Shown here: positions 7,171 to 8,541 of the stretch, one piece after another | How positions within the stretch are numbered: the stretch's first letter is position 1 | Layout of the letters: every line of letters starts with the position of its first letter | Source of the DNA: an uncultured Mollicutes bacterium | GTDB lineage: Bacteria > Bacillota_I > Bacilli_A > RFN20 > CAG-449 | Direction: 5' to 3' | DNA: 8,541 nucleotides | NCBI GenBank assembly: GCA_900551385.1 | Contig: URVS01000059.1 | Coordinates: 1-8,541, forward strand | Notes under the pieces: generated by a model | Databases searched by the model: none | The model's input: the letters and a program-made list of their open reading frames with translations, nothing else | What the model was told of the DNA's origin: nothing | Position numbers and translations under genes: made by a program

Positions 7171-8062
7171 TTTTGTTGCTAGTGCCAATGGTTTTCGTTA
7201 TCAAGGAGCAGAGATTGTTTTCTGCGATATTCATCCTCAGACTTTCTTGATTGATTTAGATAGATTAGAAACTATTTTGAAAGCTTCTCCTAAAGGAACA
7301 TATAAAGCTGTAGTTCCTGTAGACTTTGCTGGATATCCTATTGATGGTGAAAGGATGAGACAACTTGCAGTCGAGTATAATTTTGCAAAGTCTACAGGAA
7401 CTACATTCACTGATAGTAAAGGAATAGTAAACCGAGTGGGTAATAGTTTATACGCCGATCTTACAGTTTTTTCTTTCCATCCTGTAAAACATATTGCTAC
7501 AGGTGAGGGTGGAGCTGTAACAACTAACAATAGGGAGCTTTATGAAAAGTTGTGTCTTTATAGAACTCATGGTATTACTCGTGATCCTGAAAAACTGATA
7601 AAGCATGATGGAGGGTGGTATTACGAAATGCAAGAACTTGGTTACAACTATCGTTTTACTGAATTTCAAGCAGCATTGGGGATCTCTCAATTAAGTAGAA
7701 TGGATTGGAGTATTTCTCGCCGTGGGGAGATTGCAAAGAAATATGATAAAGCTTTTGAAGGAACCGTTATTAAAACTCCTTTTAGAGCAGATAATATTCT
7801 TCATGCATTTCACTTATATATTATTCAGGTTGATAATAGAAAAGCCTTGTATGACTTTTTGCGTGAGAATAACATCTTTGCCCAAGTTCTTTATGCGCCG
7901 GCACACTTGATGCCATATTATAAACAATTTGGATGGAAAGAAGGAGATTGTCCTGTTGCTGAGGAATACTACACTAAGTGTTTGGCATTACCGATGTTTC
8001 CTTCACTTACTAATGAAGAACAGGATTGGGTAATTGAAAAGGTTTTAGAATTTGTAAGGTGA
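7151..8062 (+). CDS. pseC: PseC-like UDP-4-amino-4,6-dideoxy-N-acetyl-beta-L-altrosamine transaminase, N-terminus missing and internal lesion
   Basis: A PLP-dependent sugar aminotransferase of the DegT/DnrJ/EryC1 family. PseC makes the 4-amino sugar in pseudaminic acid synthesis. About 303 residues remain, starting at ITTPNTFVASANG; family members have about 380, so about 75-80 are lost at the junction. The PLP-binding lysine is in FSFHPVKHIATGEGGA (codon 7487-7489), followed by the typical RTHGITRDP and YNYRFTEFQAALGISQL. Between VEYN and TGTTFTDSKG the family has about ten residues containing an Asp that contacts the PLP ring nitrogen and usually a following His. Here only FAKS is present, encoded by one arm of a 21-bp inverted repeat, so the protein would probably be inactive if the sequence is correct. 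The frame remains open. TGA 8060-8062 shares its A with the pseF start. Open codons upstream of 7151 are antisense to the permease. Confidence 0.85.
   Translation: MITTPNTFVASANGFRYQGAEIVFCDIHPQTFLIDLDRLETILKASPKGTYKAVVPVDFAGYPIDGERMRQLAVEYNFAKSTGTTFTDSKGIVNRVGNSLYADLTVFSFHPVKHIATGEGGAVTTNNRELYEKLCLYRTHGITRDPEKLIKHDGGWYYEMQELGYNYRFTEFQAALGISQLSRMDWSISRRGEIAKKYDKAFEGTVIKTPFRADNILHAFHLYIIQVDNRKALYDFLRENNIFAQVLYAPAHLMPYYKQFGWKEGDCPVAEEYYTKCLALPMFPSLTNEEQDWVIEKVLEFVR
7309..7405. repeat. Perfect 21-bp inverted repeat with 55-bp spacer inside pseC
   Basis: Arm 1 (7309-7329) reads TGTAGTTCCTGTAGACTTTG plus C, and arm 2 (7385-7405) is its exact reverse complement. Arm 1 encodes the normal family segment VVPVDFA. 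Arm 2 stands where the conserved Asp motif should be and gives the foreign residues AKS. A perfect 21-bp pair in a coding sequence is not expected by chance and suggests that arm 2 was partly copied from arm 1. Confidence 0.85.
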
Positions 8063-8541
8063 TGAGGAACATAGCAATTATACCTGCTCGTGGTGGTAGC
8101 AAACGTATTCCTCATAAAAATGTCAAGCTTTTTATGGGTAAACCTATCATTGCCTACTCCATTGAAACAGCTCTTTCAACGCATCTCTTTGATGAAGTTA
8201 TGGTATCAACGGATGATTTGGAAATAGCGGAAGTGGCACGACAATATGGAGCTTCAGTTCCTTTTTTGAGAACAGAAGAAACTGCAAATGATTATGCTAC
8301 ATTAGCAGATGTTATTCGAGAAGTATTGGATAGGTATAAAGAACAAGGAGATTTTTTTGATAATATGTGTTGTATTTTGGCAACTTCTCCACTACTTCTG
8401 AATGAGGATATTGTTGTTGGCTATGAAAGATTGATTCATTCGGATTTTTCGTCTATAGTACCTGTTGTACAGTTCTCATATCCTATATTGCGTTCATATG
8501 GTATGAACAGTGAGGGGGAAATTTATTTCAATTGGCCGGAA
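8062..8541 (+). CDS. pseF: PseF, pseudaminic acid cytidylyltransferase (partial, runs off right edge)
   Basis: The first 160 residues of a CMP-sugar synthetase. It opens with MRNIAIIPARGGSKRIPHKN, the CTP-binding motif of the family, followed by GKPIIAYSIETAL, VSTDDLEIAEVARQYGASVPF and ATSPLL. This pattern fits PseF, which activates pseudaminic acid with CTP to CMP-pseudaminic acid, better than NeuA, though a related acylneuraminate cytidylyltransferase cannot be excluded from a partial sequence. Family members have about 230 residues, so roughly 70 are missing off the right edge. ATG 8062 overlaps the pseC stop by one base (TGATG), and GGTGA-like bases just upstream are the only ribosome site, so coupled translation is likely. 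The adjacency with pseC supports both assignments. Confidence 0.9.
   Translation, partial: MRNIAIIPARGGSKRIPHKNVKLFMGKPIIAYSIETALSTHLFDEVMVSTDDLEIAEVARQYGASVPFLRTEETANDYATLADVIREVLDRYKEQGDFFDNMCCILATSPLLLNEDIVVGYERLIHSDFSSIVPVVQFSYPILRSYGMNSEGEIYFNWPE

Noticed and set aside
7171..7188. TTG start for the truncated permease at 7188
   Set aside because: These bases belong to pseC (FVASAN) on the other strand, there is no ribosome site, and the family needs about 100 more residues upstream.
7309..7405. Invertible promoter-like switch between the inverted repeats
   Set aside because: The 55-bp spacer encodes normal PseC sequence (GYPIDGERMRQLAVEYN), shows no promoter, and no recombinase gene is nearby; a template-switch lesion explains it better.
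7237..7910. Short open frames on either strand inside pseC (7237-7530, 7448-7690, 7722-7910)
   Set aside because: They lie in other frames of a clearly conserved enzyme and have no recognisable features.

Overview
The window looks like two unrelated genomes joined near position 7160. Positions 1 to about 7150 are extremely AT-rich, and every gene there lies on the minus strand. Shine-Dalgarno sites are strong, lipoprotein signals are of Gram-positive type, tryptophan is read as TGG and TGA serves as a stop. This points to a low-GC Firmicutes or Bacilli/Erysipelotrichia-like bacterium using the standard code; the taxon is inferred. From about 7170 to 8541 base composition is clearly higher in GC, the genes are on the plus strand, and they are pseudaminic-acid genes of a type I associate with Bacteroidota.

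Left part, in order of transcription (right to left): an iron-siderophore-type (FecCD) permease cut off by the junction; a second, complete FecCD permease; the matching ATPase; two paralogous lipoproteins with a transglutaminase-like domain; and a large modular lipoprotein running off the left edge. Spacing is 1 nt or overlapping at most boundaries (an ATGA overlap between the two transglutaminase-like genes), so this is one translationally coupled operon. No classical substrate-binding protein is visible. It may lie upstream of the truncated permease, in sequence lost at the junction, or the lipoproteins may take part in substrate capture. The second transglutaminase-like gene carries a one-base frameshift; its lost C-terminal tail is still readable down to the Shine-Dalgarno site of the next gene.

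Right part: a pseC-like aminotransferase without its N-terminal quarter, followed with a 1-nt stop/start overlap by the first 160 codons of pseF. The two would supply consecutive or near-consecutive steps of CMP-pseudaminic acid synthesis for a surface glycan or flagellin. The pseC fragment also has an unusual lesion: a perfect 21-bp inverted repeat sits where a conserved Asp-containing motif of about ten residues should be, and about six residues are missing.

There is no gene-free stretch over 300 bases. I saw no RNA gene, CRISPR array, insertion sequence or convincing terminator. The most important caution is that the permease/pseC neighbourhood should not be read as real synteny until the junction is verified.
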